A stretch of DNA of 64,000 nucleotides from Deferribacteraceae bacterium UBA6793. GTDB taxonomy: Bacteria > Chrysiogenota > Deferribacteres > Deferribacterales > Geovibrionaceae. The translations under genes and the position numbers were made by a program. The stretch covers positions 469,886-533,885 of the forward strand of contig DKFP01000014.1 in the NCBI GenBank assembly GCA_002452405.1. The letters are read 5' to 3'. The notes under the pieces are model-generated. The model ran no database searches and was not told the origin of the DNA. It saw nothing but the letters and a program-made list of their open reading frames with translations. Positions 33,330 to 41,760 of this stretch are shown here, in pieces. How positions within the stretch are numbered: the first letter of the stretch is position 1; each line of letters begins with the position of its first letter.

Positions 33330-34491
33330 TTTTCTCCTCTATGCCCATGTACCAATATATTACAGATGCACCGGCGACACAAAAGAAAAATGCGGTGAAA
33401 AATACGGGTTTCAGTCCAAGATGGTCAAACACCAGACCGGAGATGAAAGAACCTGCCACGGTTCCGAGCCCGTAGCCGACTCCGGAATAAATTGTCTGAG
33501 CTTTGAGCCTCAGTCCTTCCGGAAGTTTCGTGCGGAAAAATTTCATTATGCTTATGTGGAAGGTGCCGTATGCAAAACCGTGGAAAGCAGAGAAAAAGAA
33601 CAGAAGCAACAGTGAATCTGTTACGGCTGTTGCAAAATAGCGGACTCCGCCCAGCAGCATGGAGATTATCATTATGTATTCCACACGCATGATTTTCAGC
33701 ACCCGTTCCTGATTGTACATGAAGAACATCTCGGCAAGAACACCCGTCGTCCACATGTATCCGGCATATGTCTGCCCGAAGCCTGCCTCTGCAACCTTTA
33801 TGTTGAAGAAATTGCTGAGAAAAGCGTATGATGACAGATATATGGTGACTCCGGCGAAGAAAATTTTTAACTGCGGACTGAGTTTCTTTTCACCTTTGCT
33901 GCGCGGTTTGAAAAGACCCGTGTCGTAATCTGCCAGCAGAGCCGGAACAGCGGACAGCAGGCTGAAAACCGTGTAAAGAAGGATGAAAGCTCCCGCTCCG
34001 AAGCTGTCAAAAAAGAACCCGGTTGCAACAGAGGTCACTATGAATCCTGCCGAGCCGAATATTCTCATCCTGCCGTATGGCATCCGGTCGTTGAGCGAGG
34101 ACGCGAAACTGTCTATGACAGGCAGGATGCCCGTTCTGGCGAGTGCGAACACAGCCAGAAGAACAGCCGTGAGCGGCTTGCTGTTAACGAAATATATCGG
34201 CACGAGTGCGAACGATGAGACGATTATTCCCGTTACCATGAAAAGTCTGCGCCGCTTCACACGTGTGAAGATATCCGCCCATAGGCTTGTGCAGGTGAAA
34301 GAGACGATGGGGAGTATGGACAGGAAAATGCCTATTTCCGTACCTGTATAGCCTGTCTGTTTGAAATAGAATCCGAAATAAGGGTAAATTATCCCAAGAG
34401 TGCAGTAGTGCAGGAAATAGTATGCGGCGAGCACGGGAATTAAAAATCTGTCCCGCGCCGCCGCTTTATCTTTTGAATCGTTACTGAGCAA
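33310..34491 (-). CDS. MFS transporter (MFS_1-like / HcaT type)
   Basis: 393 residues with about 12 membrane helices and the MFS loop-2 motif as WADIFTRVKRRRLF. The N-terminal PYFGFYFKQTGYTGTEIGI pattern matches the 3-phenylpropionate/nucleoside-like MFS_1 subgroup. Its start overlaps the cysteine desulfurase stop region. Substrate unknown. Confidence 0.87.
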   Translation of the reverse strand: MLSNDSKDKAAARDRFLIPVLAAYYFLHYCTLGIIYPYFGFYFKQTGYTGTEIGIFLSILPIVSFTCTSLWADIFTRVKRRRLFMVTGIIVSSFALVPIYFVNSKPLTAVLLAVFALARTGILPVIDSFASSLNDRMPYGRMRIFGSAGFIVTSVATGFFFDSFGAGAFILLYTVFSLLSAVPALLADYDTGLFKPRSKGEKKLSPQLKIFFAGVTIYLSSYAFLSNFFNIKVAEAGFGQTYAGYMWTTGVLAEMFFMYNQERVLKIMRVEYIMIISMLLGGVRYFATAVTDSLLLLFFFSAFHGFAYGTFHISIMKFFRTKLPEGLRLKAQTIYSGVGYGLGTVAGSFISGLVFDHLGLKPVFFTAFFFCVAGASVIYWYMGIEEKNGSKQG

Positions 34492-35635
34492 GAGGGGACA
34501 TTGCGCGGAGTCTTTCCACGCTCTCTTTAATCATGTCCACGGCGCGGTTTATCTCCTCTTCGGTATTGAATCTGCCGAAGCTGAAACGGATTGAACCGTG
34601 AAGATCCACAGGGTCAACCCCTATGGCATAAAGAACGTGAGAAGCGTCAACGCTTTCGGAGGTACACGCACTGCCTGTGGAGCAGCATATCTCGTCGGCG
34701 TATATCATAAGTGCTTCCGCTTCAATATATTTGAACGCTATGTTGGTAACGCTGCATACCCTTTTTTCCCTGCTGCCGTTGACATAGGTTTTGGGTATCT
34801 CATTAAGTATCCTGTTTTCGAAAAGATCGCGCAGATGTCTGATGTGTGCGGTCTCTTCGTCAAGCTCGTCCATAACTATTTCGCAAGCCTTTGCCAGACC
34901 GATGATATTGGGCACGTTTTCTGTACCTGCCCTCAGTCCGAACTCCTGACTTCCGCCGAAAACGAGGGGCACCATATCGTCTTTCAGGTTTTCGTCAACG
35001 TAGAGAACACCTATGCCTTTGGGTGCGCATATCTTGTGACCGGAGAAGGTGAGCAGATCCACGCCAAGCTCGCCAACGTCTATTTTCATCTTGCCCATTG
35101 CCTGAACGGCGTCGGTGTGGACGAATATCTGATGTTTTTTTGCTATGTCGGATATTTCGCGGATGGGCTGTATAGTGCCTATCTCGTTGTTGACCAGCAT
35201 GATTGAAACAAGGATAGTGTCGCGTCTGATGGCGTTTTTGAAATCTTCAACGCTGACCAGACCCTCCTTGTCCACAGGCAGGTAGGTCACTTCATATCCG
35301 TGTTTTTCCAGATATTTGCAGGTTTGCAGAACCGCCTTATGCTCGATGGCGCATGTGATGATGTGTTTGCCTCTGTCGGCAAATTTCTCCGCAATGCTTC
35401 TGATAGCCATGTTGTCGGAAGATGAACCGCTGGCTGTGAAGATTATTTCGTGTGGTTCCGCGCCTATGGATTTCGCTATTGTTGCGCGGGCTTTGTCAAC
35501 ATCCTCACGGACGACGCGTCCGAGCGAGTGGATGCTCGAAGGGTTGGCAAATTTTTCTTTGAAATATGGAATCATCGCTTCAAAGACCCGCGGGTCGATG
35601 GGCGTGGTGGCGCTGTAGTCAAGATAAATTGACAT
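34481..35635 (-). CDS. Cysteine desulfurase (NifS/IscS family)
   Basis: 384-residue PLP enzyme that moves sulfur from cysteine to Fe-S scaffold or tRNA-thiolation acceptors. PLP lysine Lys201 in FSGHKICAPKG, active Cys324 in CSTGSACTS, and YLDYSATTPIDP at the start. The short SxGSACxS loop is of the IscS/NifS group. It overlaps the IscR-like regulator gene; no iscU or nifU adjoins, so the scaffold must lie elsewhere. Confidence 0.94.
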   Translation of the reverse strand: MSIYLDYSATTPIDPRVFEAMIPYFKEKFANPSSIHSLGRVVREDVDKARATIAKSIGAEPHEIIFTASGSSSDNMAIRSIAEKFADRGKHIITCAIEHKAVLQTCKYLEKHGYEVTYLPVDKEGLVSVEDFKNAIRRDTILVSIMLVNNEIGTIQPIREISDIAKKHQIFVHTDAVQAMGKMKIDVGELGVDLLTFSGHKICAPKGIGVLYVDENLKDDMVPLVFGGSQEFGLRAGTENVPNIIGLAKACEIVMDELDEETAHIRHLRDLFENRILNEIPKTYVNGSREKRVCSVTNIAFKYIEAEALMIYADEICCSTGSACTSESVDASHVLYAIGVDPVDLHGSIRFSFGRFNTEEEINRAVDMIKESVERLRAMSPLAQ

Positions 35636-36050
35636 CTTTCCCTCCTATGGCCTGTCTCTTTAGGTCATATATAGTAATATTCTCAAGGTAATTGTCTACA
35701 GTTTTTTTCAGTCCGCTCCAAAGCCAGTTTATTCCGCAGTGGTCAAAGTTGCCGCATAAGCCTTCGTTTGTGCAGTCGGAAACGGAAACGGGACCGTCCA
35801 TTGCATATATGACCTCCTTGAGTGTTATCATATTTGCCGGTTTGGCGAGGATATATCCTCCCTGGGCGCCCCTTGAACCTTCAACAATTTGGCTCTTTTT
35901 GAGCTTTATGAATATCTGCTCCAGATATTTGCGCGAGATGTCCTCGTGTTCCGCTATCTGCGTCAGCGTGACCGGTTTTTCGTCGCCGCCAAGCAGAACC
36001 AGCGCAAATATGGAACGGATAGCATACCTGCTTTTAGTCGTTATTTTCAT
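35619..36050 (-). CDS. Rrf2-family, IscR-like Fe-S regulator
   Basis: 143 residues: winged helix (KSRYAIRSIFALV, ISRKYLEQIFIKLKK, GSRGAQGGYILAK) and three cysteines at 93, 99 and 105, matching the [2Fe-2S] ligands of IscR. It is placed between cysE and a cysteine desulfurase gene, with overlaps on both sides, so it probably senses Fe-S status and controls cysteine and Fe-S supply. CymR-like cysteine sensing is an alternative but CymR lacks the cluster cysteines. Confidence 0.92.
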   Translation of the reverse strand: MKITTKSRYAIRSIFALVLLGGDEKPVTLTQIAEHEDISRKYLEQIFIKLKKSQIVEGSRGAQGGYILAKPANMITLKEVIYAMDGPVSVSDCTNEGLCGNFDHCGINWLWSGLKKTVDNYLENITIYDLKRQAIGGKDVNLS

Positions 36051-36699
36051 ACTGTTCCAGCTTCTTTTTGAGATTATTTATCTCAGATTCCATATGGCAC
36101 ATTCTTGTCGCCATGTCTGTTATGGTCCTTGCCACTGGGTCAGGCAAAAGGTTGTGGTCAAATCTGGCGGACTGCTCCTTGCTGTTGGTCACTATTTTTC
36201 CGGGGATGCCTACGACGGTTGCGTCTTCGGGCACCTCCTTAACGACGACGGAGTTTGAGCCTATCTTTGCGTTTTTGTGCACTGTAAACGAGCCGAGCAC
36301 CTTTGCGCCGGAACCTATAACAACGTTGTCTTCAACGGTGGGGTGGCGTTTCTTTTTTTCAAGGCTGACGCCTCCGAGTGTTACGCCCTGATAGATAGTG
36401 ACGTCGTTGCCGACCTCTGCGGTTTCGCCTATGACAACGCCCATGCCGTGATCAATGAAGAACCGCTTGCCTATGGTTGCGCCGGGGTGTATTTCTATTC
36501 CGGTGAGAAATCTGCCCAGATGCGAAAGCACCCTGCCCATGAGAAACAGTCTTCGCACCCATAACCAGTGTGCCGCCCTGTAAAAGATCATTGCGTGCAG
36601 ACCGGGATAGCACAGCAGAATCTCTATCTTGCTCTTCGCTGCCGGGTCGCGTTCAAAAACGGTGTTTATCTCTTCTCTGATAGTATTTATTATGCCCAT
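36034..36699 (-). CDS. cysE: Serine O-acetyltransferase (CysE)
   Basis: Makes O-acetylserine for cysteine synthesis. 221 residues; N-terminal helical part (LLCYPGLHAMIFYRAAHWL), then left-handed beta-helix hexapeptide repeats with the catalytic IEIHPGATIGKRFFIDHGMGVVIGE-type region and TIYQGVTLGG. C-terminal coiled coil. First gene of the cysE, IscR-like, cysteine desulfurase overlap group. Confidence 0.96.
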   Translation of the reverse strand: MGIINTIREEINTVFERDPAAKSKIEILLCYPGLHAMIFYRAAHWLWVRRLFLMGRVLSHLGRFLTGIEIHPGATIGKRFFIDHGMGVVIGETAEVGNDVTIYQGVTLGGVSLEKKKRHPTVEDNVVIGSGAKVLGSFTVHKNAKIGSNSVVVKEVPEDATVVGIPGKIVTNSKEQSARFDHNLLPDPVARTITDMATRMCHMESEINNLKKKLEQYENND

Positions 36700-36735
36700 A
36701 TCCTAGCTGCCTTGTAGTATTTATGTTTAAAATAA

Positions 36736-36756
36736 AGCCCTGCATGACACAGGGCT
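36736..36756 (-). terminator. Terminator after the ferredoxin gene
   Basis: AGCCCTG and CAGGGCT arms with a 7-base loop; on the minus strand followed by TTATTTT. It separates ferredoxin from cysE. Confidence 0.75.
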
Positions 36757-36785
36757 ATATGAAAATTCGTTTTTTTTGCCGTTAA

Positions 36786-36953
36786 TTACGCATCAATTGC
36801 GTCAACAGGGCATACTTCTGCGCAGGCGCCGCAGTCTGTGCAGGTGTCGGGATCGATAGTTCTGCAGTCGTCGCCTTCGCTGATAGCGCCCACGGGGCAT
36901 TCATCTTCGCATACGCCGCAGTTTGTGCAGCTGTCGTTGATAGTGTAAGCCAT
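36786..36953 (-). CDS. 2[4Fe-4S] ferredoxin, 55 aa
   Basis: Small clostridial-type electron carrier. Two clusters of cysteines in the pattern CxxCxxCxxxCP: CTNCGVCEDECP and CTDCGACAEVCP, with an extra Cys30 between them. The ATG at 36953 has GGAGG at good spacing and a strong promoter lies upstream, with a terminator behind, so it is monocistronic and probably highly expressed. Confidence 0.96.
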   Translation of the reverse strand: MAYTINDSCTNCGVCEDECPVGAISEGDDCRTIDPDTCTDCGACAEVCPVDAIDA

Positions 36954-36982
36954 ATCATACCTCCATAATGTCTTCTAAGGGT

Positions 36983-37011
36983 TTAATAAGGTCTAAGTAC
37001 GCTATTGTCAA
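36983..37011 (-). promoter_or_regulatory. Strong sigma-70-type promoter for the ferredoxin gene
   Basis: On the minus strand: TTGACA, 17-base spacer, TATTAA. The -35 is perfect and the position is about 30 bases before the start codon. Confidence 0.75.
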
Positions 37012-37167
37012 TAAGAAAAAGGTGCCAACCGCCTATTGAAAACCATTTTCAGAAAAAGCAGGACTTTTCACCATATTTTTCAGTGTCTTGAGATATTTTA
37101 TGCTGAATATTTTTTTTTGATGTGGTACAGTATTCATCCTTTAATAAGGCAGAAAAGGAGAATAGCA

Positions 37168-37494
37168 ATGGTTGAAAATATAATGTTCGCAAAGCTGGTT
37201 TCAGGCGAAACCATCATAGGTATTAAAGACGAAGCGGCAGGCATGGTTAACGACGTTGTGCTTGTTCAGGCTATGCCCACACACACAGGTTCTCTTCAGA
37301 TAGCCATAGTTCCTTTCGGTTTTCCATTTGAGGATGAGGTGCGCGGAAGCATCAGGCTCGACCACGTTGTATACGAATACAAAGAAACTCCCGCTGACCT
37401 TGCAAACAAATACATAGAAACAAAATCAAACATCAGGATAGCCGGAAACCTCGGCGGTCTCGGCGGAAAATCCGACAGCGGACTTATCCTGTAA
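37168..37494 (+). CDS. Conserved-looking hypothetical protein, 108 aa
   Basis: Start at 37168 (MVENIMFAK) with AAGGAG seven bases upstream; a longer in-frame extension to 37036 has no ribosome site. Mainly beta in the first 75 residues (FAKLVSGETIIGIKDE, LQIAIVPFGFPFE), which is reminiscent of a small Sm-like barrel, then a glycine-rich tail (NLGGLGGKSDSG). One base after its stop the Nudix gene begins. Function not recognised. Confidence 0.75.
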   Translation: MVENIMFAKLVSGETIIGIKDEAAGMVNDVVLVQAMPTHTGSLQIAIVPFGFPFEDEVRGSIRLDHVVYEYKETPADLANKYIETKSNIRIAGNLGGLGGKSDSGLIL

Positions 37495-37495
37495 T

Positions 37496-38032
37496 ATGCA
37501 TGACCGATGGTTTCTGAAAGAGCGGCGTGAAAGGTTTAAGGACGCTGTCCTTAAAATTGAGCACCGCGATTTTCACTTTTCAAAGAACGGACAGACTGGA
37601 ACATTCACCGTTGTGAGTATGAAGGACTGGGCTGTGATAATTCCCGTTACGAAAGACGGAAAATTTATCCTTGTCAAACAGTTCCGGGTTGCAACCGGAG
37701 AGGTCACTTATGAGTTTCCCGGCGGCGCACTGGAAGCTGGTGAGGATGCAGAAACAGGTGCGCTTCGAGAGCTTACAGAGGAAACAGGCTTCACAGGAAG
37801 ACTGACTCTTTTGTCAAAAATGCGTCCGAACCCTGCGTTTATGGACAATTTCTGCTATGCTTATCTAGCGGAAGGCTGCGAAAAAGTGAAGGAACTGAAC
37901 CTTGATCCGTTCGAGGACATCGAACCAGTTGAGGTCACACGGCAGGAGCTTGACGCTATGATTGCCGACGGAACCATCCTGCACAGCATACCGCTGGCAG
38001 CATACGGCGTTTTCAAAGCAAAAGGATATTGA
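37496..38032 (+). CDS. Nudix hydrolase (ADP-ribose pyrophosphatase-like)
   Basis: 178 residues with a complete Nudix box GGALEAGEDAETGALRELTE followed by ETGF (Gx5Ex7REUxEExGU). The N-terminal beta part (IIPVTKDGKFILVKQFR) and PNPAFMDN fit the ADP-ribose/NADH pyrophosphatase subgroup. Ribosome site is weak; translation may be coupled to the preceding gene. Confidence 0.9.
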   Translation: MHDRWFLKERRERFKDAVLKIEHRDFHFSKNGQTGTFTVVSMKDWAVIIPVTKDGKFILVKQFRVATGEVTYEFPGGALEAGEDAETGALRELTEETGFTGRLTLLSKMRPNPAFMDNFCYAYLAEGCEKVKELNLDPFEDIEPVEVTRQELDAMIADGTILHSIPLAAYGVFKAKGY

Positions 38033-38042
38033 TTTCGTTTCA

Positions 38043-38115
38043 GATTGCTTCGGGCGATGCCCTCGCAAAGACAATTGCCGTCTCTGCCAGGAGCAGGGCG
38101 ACGCGGCAGTCTCAT
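38043..38115. repeat. REP/MITE-like palindromic repeat, copy 5
   Basis: GATTGCTTCGGGC ... GACGCGGCAGTCTC outer arms, CCTCGCAAAGAC and GTCTCTGCCAGG inner arms. Fills the gap between the Nudix and helicase genes. Confidence 0.75.
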
Positions 38116-38133
38116 TTTTGAGGATTAATTTTC

Positions 38134-40260
38134 ATGCCTGATTATTCAAAAGAACTTAACGCTGAACAATACGCGGCGGTGGAACAGACGGAAGGTCCGC
38201 TTCTGGTGCTTGCAGGTGCAGGCACAGGCAAAACCCGTGTGATAACCTACCGAATCGCGCACCTTATAAACAATTTTGGAGTCGCGCCCCAGAACATTCT
38301 TGCCGTAACCTTTACAAACAAGGCAGCGGGCGAGATGAAAGAGCGTATCCTAAAACTTGTTGACAGGCGGGATTCCGACATATGGATAGGAACTTTCCAC
38401 TCCATCTGCCTGCGGCTTCTGCGCAGGGACGGACACCTTATCGACCTTGGTGCAGGATTCGGCATACTGGATCAGGACGACAGACTGTCAGTTGTCCGCG
38501 ACATCGTTAAAGGTCTGAACATTGATGTAAAAAAGTATCCTCCGAAACAGTACATGTGGCGCATAAGCAATTTTAAGAACACCCGCGCCTATGTTGACGA
38601 GCTGAACCCCGGCACAGATCCGTTCTACATGATGGATGAAGTTTTCAAACTCTACCAGCAGAAGCTGAGAGAGCAGAATTTCATAGACTTCGACGACATG
38701 CTGGCGCTCACCATCCGCATGTTCCGCCGCAATCCTGAAATTGTTCAGTATTACAGGAATATGTTCCGGTACATACTCGTTGACGAGTATCAGGATACCA
38801 ACGATATCCAGTTCCTGTTTCTTAACATCCTTTCTGACGAAAACGGCAATATCTGTGTGGTCGGCGATGATGACCAGTCAATCTACGGCTGGCGTGGGGC
38901 TGATATCCGCAATATTCTGGAGTTCGACAGCGTTTACCCCACGGCAAAAATAGTGCGCCTGGTGGAAAACTACAGAAGCCGCCCCGTGATACTCTCCGCG
39001 GCAAACGAACTTATCCGCAACAACAGTATGCGAAAAGGAAAAGACCTGAAAGCCTTCCGGGAAGAAGGCGGTATGGTGCAGGTCATGCCTGTTTCGAACG
39101 AAACGTCTGAGGCGGAGTTCGTAGTCAATAATATAAGGGACTACATAGACAAAGGAGTGCCCGCAGACGAAATAGCGGTTCTTTACAGAACAAACGCTCA
39201 GTCGCGTAACTTCGAGGTGTTCCTGAACAGGCTTAACCTTTCCTACAAAGTTATTGGCGGCATCAGTTTCTATCAGCGAAAAGAAATTAAAGATATCCTC
39301 AGCTACCTGAGGCTTTACGATAACCCTTACGACTCTGTTTCATTCACCAGAAGTGTGAAAGCACCACCACGCGGAGTTGGTGAAATGGCGGTGGACAGCA
39401 TAACCGCCTATGCTTCGGAAGAGGGTATAAACCTTGTTGAGGCGTGCAAAAGGTTCCTCCCGCAGATGCGCGGCGCCCAGAGAAAGGGCATGGAACCATA
39501 TCTGATGATATTCGAGGAGCTTTCCGTTACGCCTAAAATAAGTGATATGGTGAAGCTGGTCATAAACATGACCGACTATGAGGCTTTCATCAAGCGTTAC
39601 GAGGACGAACACGAAGCAGAGAAACGCATAGAGAACATAAACGAACTTTACAACGCTGCGGTTATGTTTGAACAGGCACTACCCGATGGCAATATAACCG
39701 ATTTTCTCGCGGCAACGGCTATCACCACGTCTGTTGACGAGGCAGATTCCGCACCCGCCGTCAAACTCATGACCATCCACTCTGCGAAGGGGCTTGAGTT
39801 TGAAAACGTTTTTCTCACCGGACTCGAAAACGGTCTGTTCCCTCTTCAGGGCAGTCTGGACGATCCGGCACAGCTTGAGGAGGAGCGCAGACTCTGCTAT
39901 GTGGGTGTTACCCGCGCGAAACAGAACCTGCATATGACCTACGCAACCACAAGGATGGTCTACGGAAACCGTATGCCGCAGCGCCGCTCAACCTTTCTGG
40001 ATGAGATGGGCATTGTCGGTATGAAGGCTGCGGTACAGCCCAGGCGTACTGTTCCCGGCTATATAAAAGAAGAACGGAAAGCCGCCGTTTCTGCAAAAGA
40101 GGTCAACGGCATAAAGAGCGGAAGCAAGGTGTTTCACGAAAAATTCGGTGAAGGGATGGTTGTTGCAATCGCCGGAACCGGAGATACAGCCAACGCGGAC
40201 GTTTTCTTCAAGACGACCGGACTTAAAAAAATACGTATAGGCTTTTTGAGGCTCGTATGA
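38134..40260 (+). CDS. UvrD/Rep/PcrA-type superfamily 1 DNA helicase
   Basis: 708-residue 3'-5' DNA helicase for repair and replication restart. Walker A GAGTGKT at 28-34, TFTNKAAGEMKERI, Walker B VDEYQDTN, QSIYGWRGAD, and VTRAKQNLHMTYA motif VI. The C-terminus (about 650-708, KVFHEKFGEGMVVAI) is the Tudor-like RNA-polymerase-binding domain of PcrA/UvrD. Slightly short (E. coli UvrD 720). Its stop overlaps the next start by four bases. Confidence 0.95.
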   Translation: MPDYSKELNAEQYAAVEQTEGPLLVLAGAGTGKTRVITYRIAHLINNFGVAPQNILAVTFTNKAAGEMKERILKLVDRRDSDIWIGTFHSICLRLLRRDGHLIDLGAGFGILDQDDRLSVVRDIVKGLNIDVKKYPPKQYMWRISNFKNTRAYVDELNPGTDPFYMMDEVFKLYQQKLREQNFIDFDDMLALTIRMFRRNPEIVQYYRNMFRYILVDEYQDTNDIQFLFLNILSDENGNICVVGDDDQSIYGWRGADIRNILEFDSVYPTAKIVRLVENYRSRPVILSAANELIRNNSMRKGKDLKAFREEGGMVQVMPVSNETSEAEFVVNNIRDYIDKGVPADEIAVLYRTNAQSRNFEVFLNRLNLSYKVIGGISFYQRKEIKDILSYLRLYDNPYDSVSFTRSVKAPPRGVGEMAVDSITAYASEEGINLVEACKRFLPQMRGAQRKGMEPYLMIFEELSVTPKISDMVKLVINMTDYEAFIKRYEDEHEAEKRIENINELYNAAVMFEQALPDGNITDFLAATAITTSVDEADSAPAVKLMTIHSAKGLEFENVFLTGLENGLFPLQGSLDDPAQLEEERRLCYVGVTRAKQNLHMTYATTRMVYGNRMPQRRSTFLDEMGIVGMKAAVQPRRTVPGYIKEERKAAVSAKEVNGIKSGSKVFHEKFGEGMVVAIAGTGDTANADVFFKTTGLKKIRIGFLRLV

Positions 40261-40991
40261 AAATACTTCTGACAGTTGTAATGGCGTTAGTCTCTTCCGT
40301 ATGTTTCGCACTGCCCGACGGGTTCGTATACCTGCGGGATATAGCGCCGGACGTTGCGCAGGATATCAGATATTTTGGATATCATAACTTTACAGGCGTT
40401 CCGGTTGATGGCTATGACGAACCGGAGTGCGTGCTGACCGTTCAGGCTGCTCAGGCACTGAAAAAGGTACAGGCGGAGCTCAGGACGAAGGGTTTTGGAC
40501 TGAAAGTTTACGATTGTTACCGCCCGCAGAGCGCAGTTGACCATTTCGCACGCTGGGCGGAGGACATCAACGATACAAAGACCAAAGCCGAATTTTACCC
40601 GGATGAACCTAAAGAGACACTTTTTGTGCGCGGTTTCATAGCACACAAATCGGGGCATTCCAGAGGAAGCACCGTTGATCTGACCGTTATTCCTTTCGGA
40701 AGCAAGCCGAAAGAGAGCTTTACTGCCTATAAAAATATGAAACGCTGCGATGCTCCCGCCGCTAAACGCTTTGGAGATAATTCACTTGATATGGGAACAG
40801 GTTTCGACTGTTTCAGCCCACTTGCCGCCACGGATAATCCCGAAATCAAAGGCGTTCAGCATACAAACAGATATATCCTGAAAAAGGTCATGGAAAAGTA
40901 TGGCTTTTATAACTACGATAAGGAATGGTGGCACTATACACTGAAAAATGAACCTTTCAGCAATACCTATTTCAATTTCCCGTTGAAATAA
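40257..40991 (+). CDS. D-alanyl-D-alanine dipeptidase (VanX/DdpX family)
   Basis: 244 residues with a signal peptide (MKILLTVVMALVSSVCFA), so periplasmic. Zinc ligands sit in SGHSRGSTVD (His and Asp) and EWWHY (Glu base and His), with YDCYRPQSA upstream. It hydrolyses D-Ala-D-Ala, probably for recycling or as nutrient; with no vanHA around, there is no sign of a vancomycin resistance role. Confidence 0.93.
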   Translation: MKILLTVVMALVSSVCFALPDGFVYLRDIAPDVAQDIRYFGYHNFTGVPVDGYDEPECVLTVQAAQALKKVQAELRTKGFGLKVYDCYRPQSAVDHFARWAEDINDTKTKAEFYPDEPKETLFVRGFIAHKSGHSRGSTVDLTVIPFGSKPKESFTAYKNMKRCDAPAAKRFGDNSLDMGTGFDCFSPLAATDNPEIKGVQHTNRYILKKVMEKYGFYNYDKEWWHYTLKNEPFSNTYFNFPLK

Positions 40992-41057
40992 TCCCGTTAT
41001 TTTCCGGTTTTTTTTATTGAATATATTATCCATCAAAATCAGCATCTTAGCGTTTTC

Positions 41058-41082
41058 AGAATAACGCTTAATGCGTTATTCT
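41058..41082. promoter_or_regulatory. Perfect 10-bp inverted repeat upstream of the molbindin promoter
   Basis: AGAATAACGC, spacer TTAAT, GCGTTATTCT. It shares the ATAACG/CGTTAT half-sites of the modE operator at 45121, in the opposite arrangement, and ends 25 bases before the -35 box. It may be a ModE site used for activation, or the end-of-transcript hairpin of the dipeptidase gene. Confidence 0.5.
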
Positions 41083-41107
41083 ATTGATAAACAAGAATAA
41101 AATACTG

Positions 41108-41136
41108 TTGACGAACATCGGTGACGGGTCTATATT
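41108..41136 (+). promoter_or_regulatory. Promoter of the molbindin gene
   Basis: TTGACG, exact 17-base spacer, TATATT, ending 31 bases before the start codon. Confidence 0.7.
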
Positions 41137-41167
41137 TTGCATATCAAATACAGACAGGAGGCTTGTT

Positions 41168-41377
41168 ATGAAATTCAGTGCAAGAAACGTTCTTGAGGGA
41201 AAAGTTAAAGAGATAAAAGAAGGACCAGTTAACGTAGAGGTGGTTGTTGAACTTACAGGCGGTCAGGAGATAGTTTCTGTTATCACAAAGGCATCTTCCG
41301 ACAACCTTGCACTTGCGAAAGGCAAAAAGGTGTACACCATTATGAAGGCGTCCTCCATCATAGTTGCAGTAGACTAA
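41168..41377 (+). CDS. Molybdenum-pterin/molybdate-binding protein (Mop, single TOBE domain)
   Basis: 69 residues from ATG at 41168, with AGGAGG upstream. The Mop pattern is clear: MKFSARNVLEGKVKEIKEG, VVVELTGGQEIVSVIT, ASSIIVAVD. Such molbindins form hexamers that store molybdate in the cytoplasm. It is convergent with the mod operon across a repeat-rich gap. Confidence 0.94.
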   Translation: MKFSARNVLEGKVKEIKEGPVNVEVVVELTGGQEIVSVITKASSDNLALAKGKKVYTIMKASSIIVAVD

Positions 41378-41509
41378 TTCTGCCGCCGCTTATAGCACAT
41401 CACATCCCTTCGTTGTTTGTAAAAAATCTTTCTTGTGTACTTCTGTGTACACGTCAAAAGATTTTTTACAAGCCGCCTTGGGCTGTTCGGCTCTAAGCAG
41501 CGCCTAATT
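41376..41509. repeat. Long-hairpin intergenic element, copy C
   Basis: Left arm at 41376-41396 (ends GCTTATAGC) pairs with the right arm at 41490-41509 (starts GCTCTAAGC) at about 16 of 20 positions. The inner stem TTGTAAAAAATCTTT pairs perfectly with AAAGATTTTTTACAA around a loop flanked by GTGTAC. It starts inside the TAA of the molbindin gene. Most divergent of the three copies. Confidence 0.72.
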
Positions 41510-41564
41510 TTGATGCACTGCATCTAAACAGTAAAAAAGAGACCTTCCATAAAAACACAAATAA

Positions 41565-41598
41565 AATCAGAAGGCACGGTTTCCCGTGCCTTCTGATT
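41565..41598 (+). terminator. 15-bp perfect hairpin after the molbindin gene
   Basis: AATCAGAAGGCACGG, loop TTTC, CCGTGCCTTCTGATT. The T-tract is poor, but stem strength is high. The GGCACGG core and loop are the exact inverted copy of the hairpin at 41733. Confidence 0.65.
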
Positions 41599-41622
41599 GT
41601 TGAAAAATACTAAAAAAGACTG

Positions 41623-41704
41623 GATTGCTTCGTCCTTTCAGTCCTCGCAAAGACGTAAGTTGCTGTCATTGCGAGGAAGCCATAGGCTTACGCGGCAATC
41701 TCAT
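41623..41704. repeat. REP/MITE-like palindromic repeat, copy 6
   Basis: GATTGCTTCGTC ... ACGCGGCAATCTCA outer arms, TCCTCGCAAAGACG and GTCATTGCGAGGA inner arms. It is flanked on both sides by inverted copies of one terminator hairpin. With these and copy C of the long-hairpin element, it explains the 381-base gap between the molbindin gene and modC. Confidence 0.78.
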
Positions 41705-41732
41705 TGAGTTTTACAAGACTGTTATCAGTTTG

Positions 41733-41760
41733 AAAAAGGCACGGGAAACCGTGCCTTTTT
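41733..41760 (-). terminator. Terminator at the end of the mod operon
   Basis: AAAAAGGCACGG, loop GAAA, CCGTGCCTTTTT: 12-bp stem with tracts on both sides, overlapping the modC stop codon. Confidence 0.85.

Noticed and set aside
40257..40991. Vancomycin resistance function for the VanX-like dipeptidase
   Set aside because: No vanH, vanA or vanRS genes are nearby, and the signal peptide fits a periplasmic catabolic enzyme.
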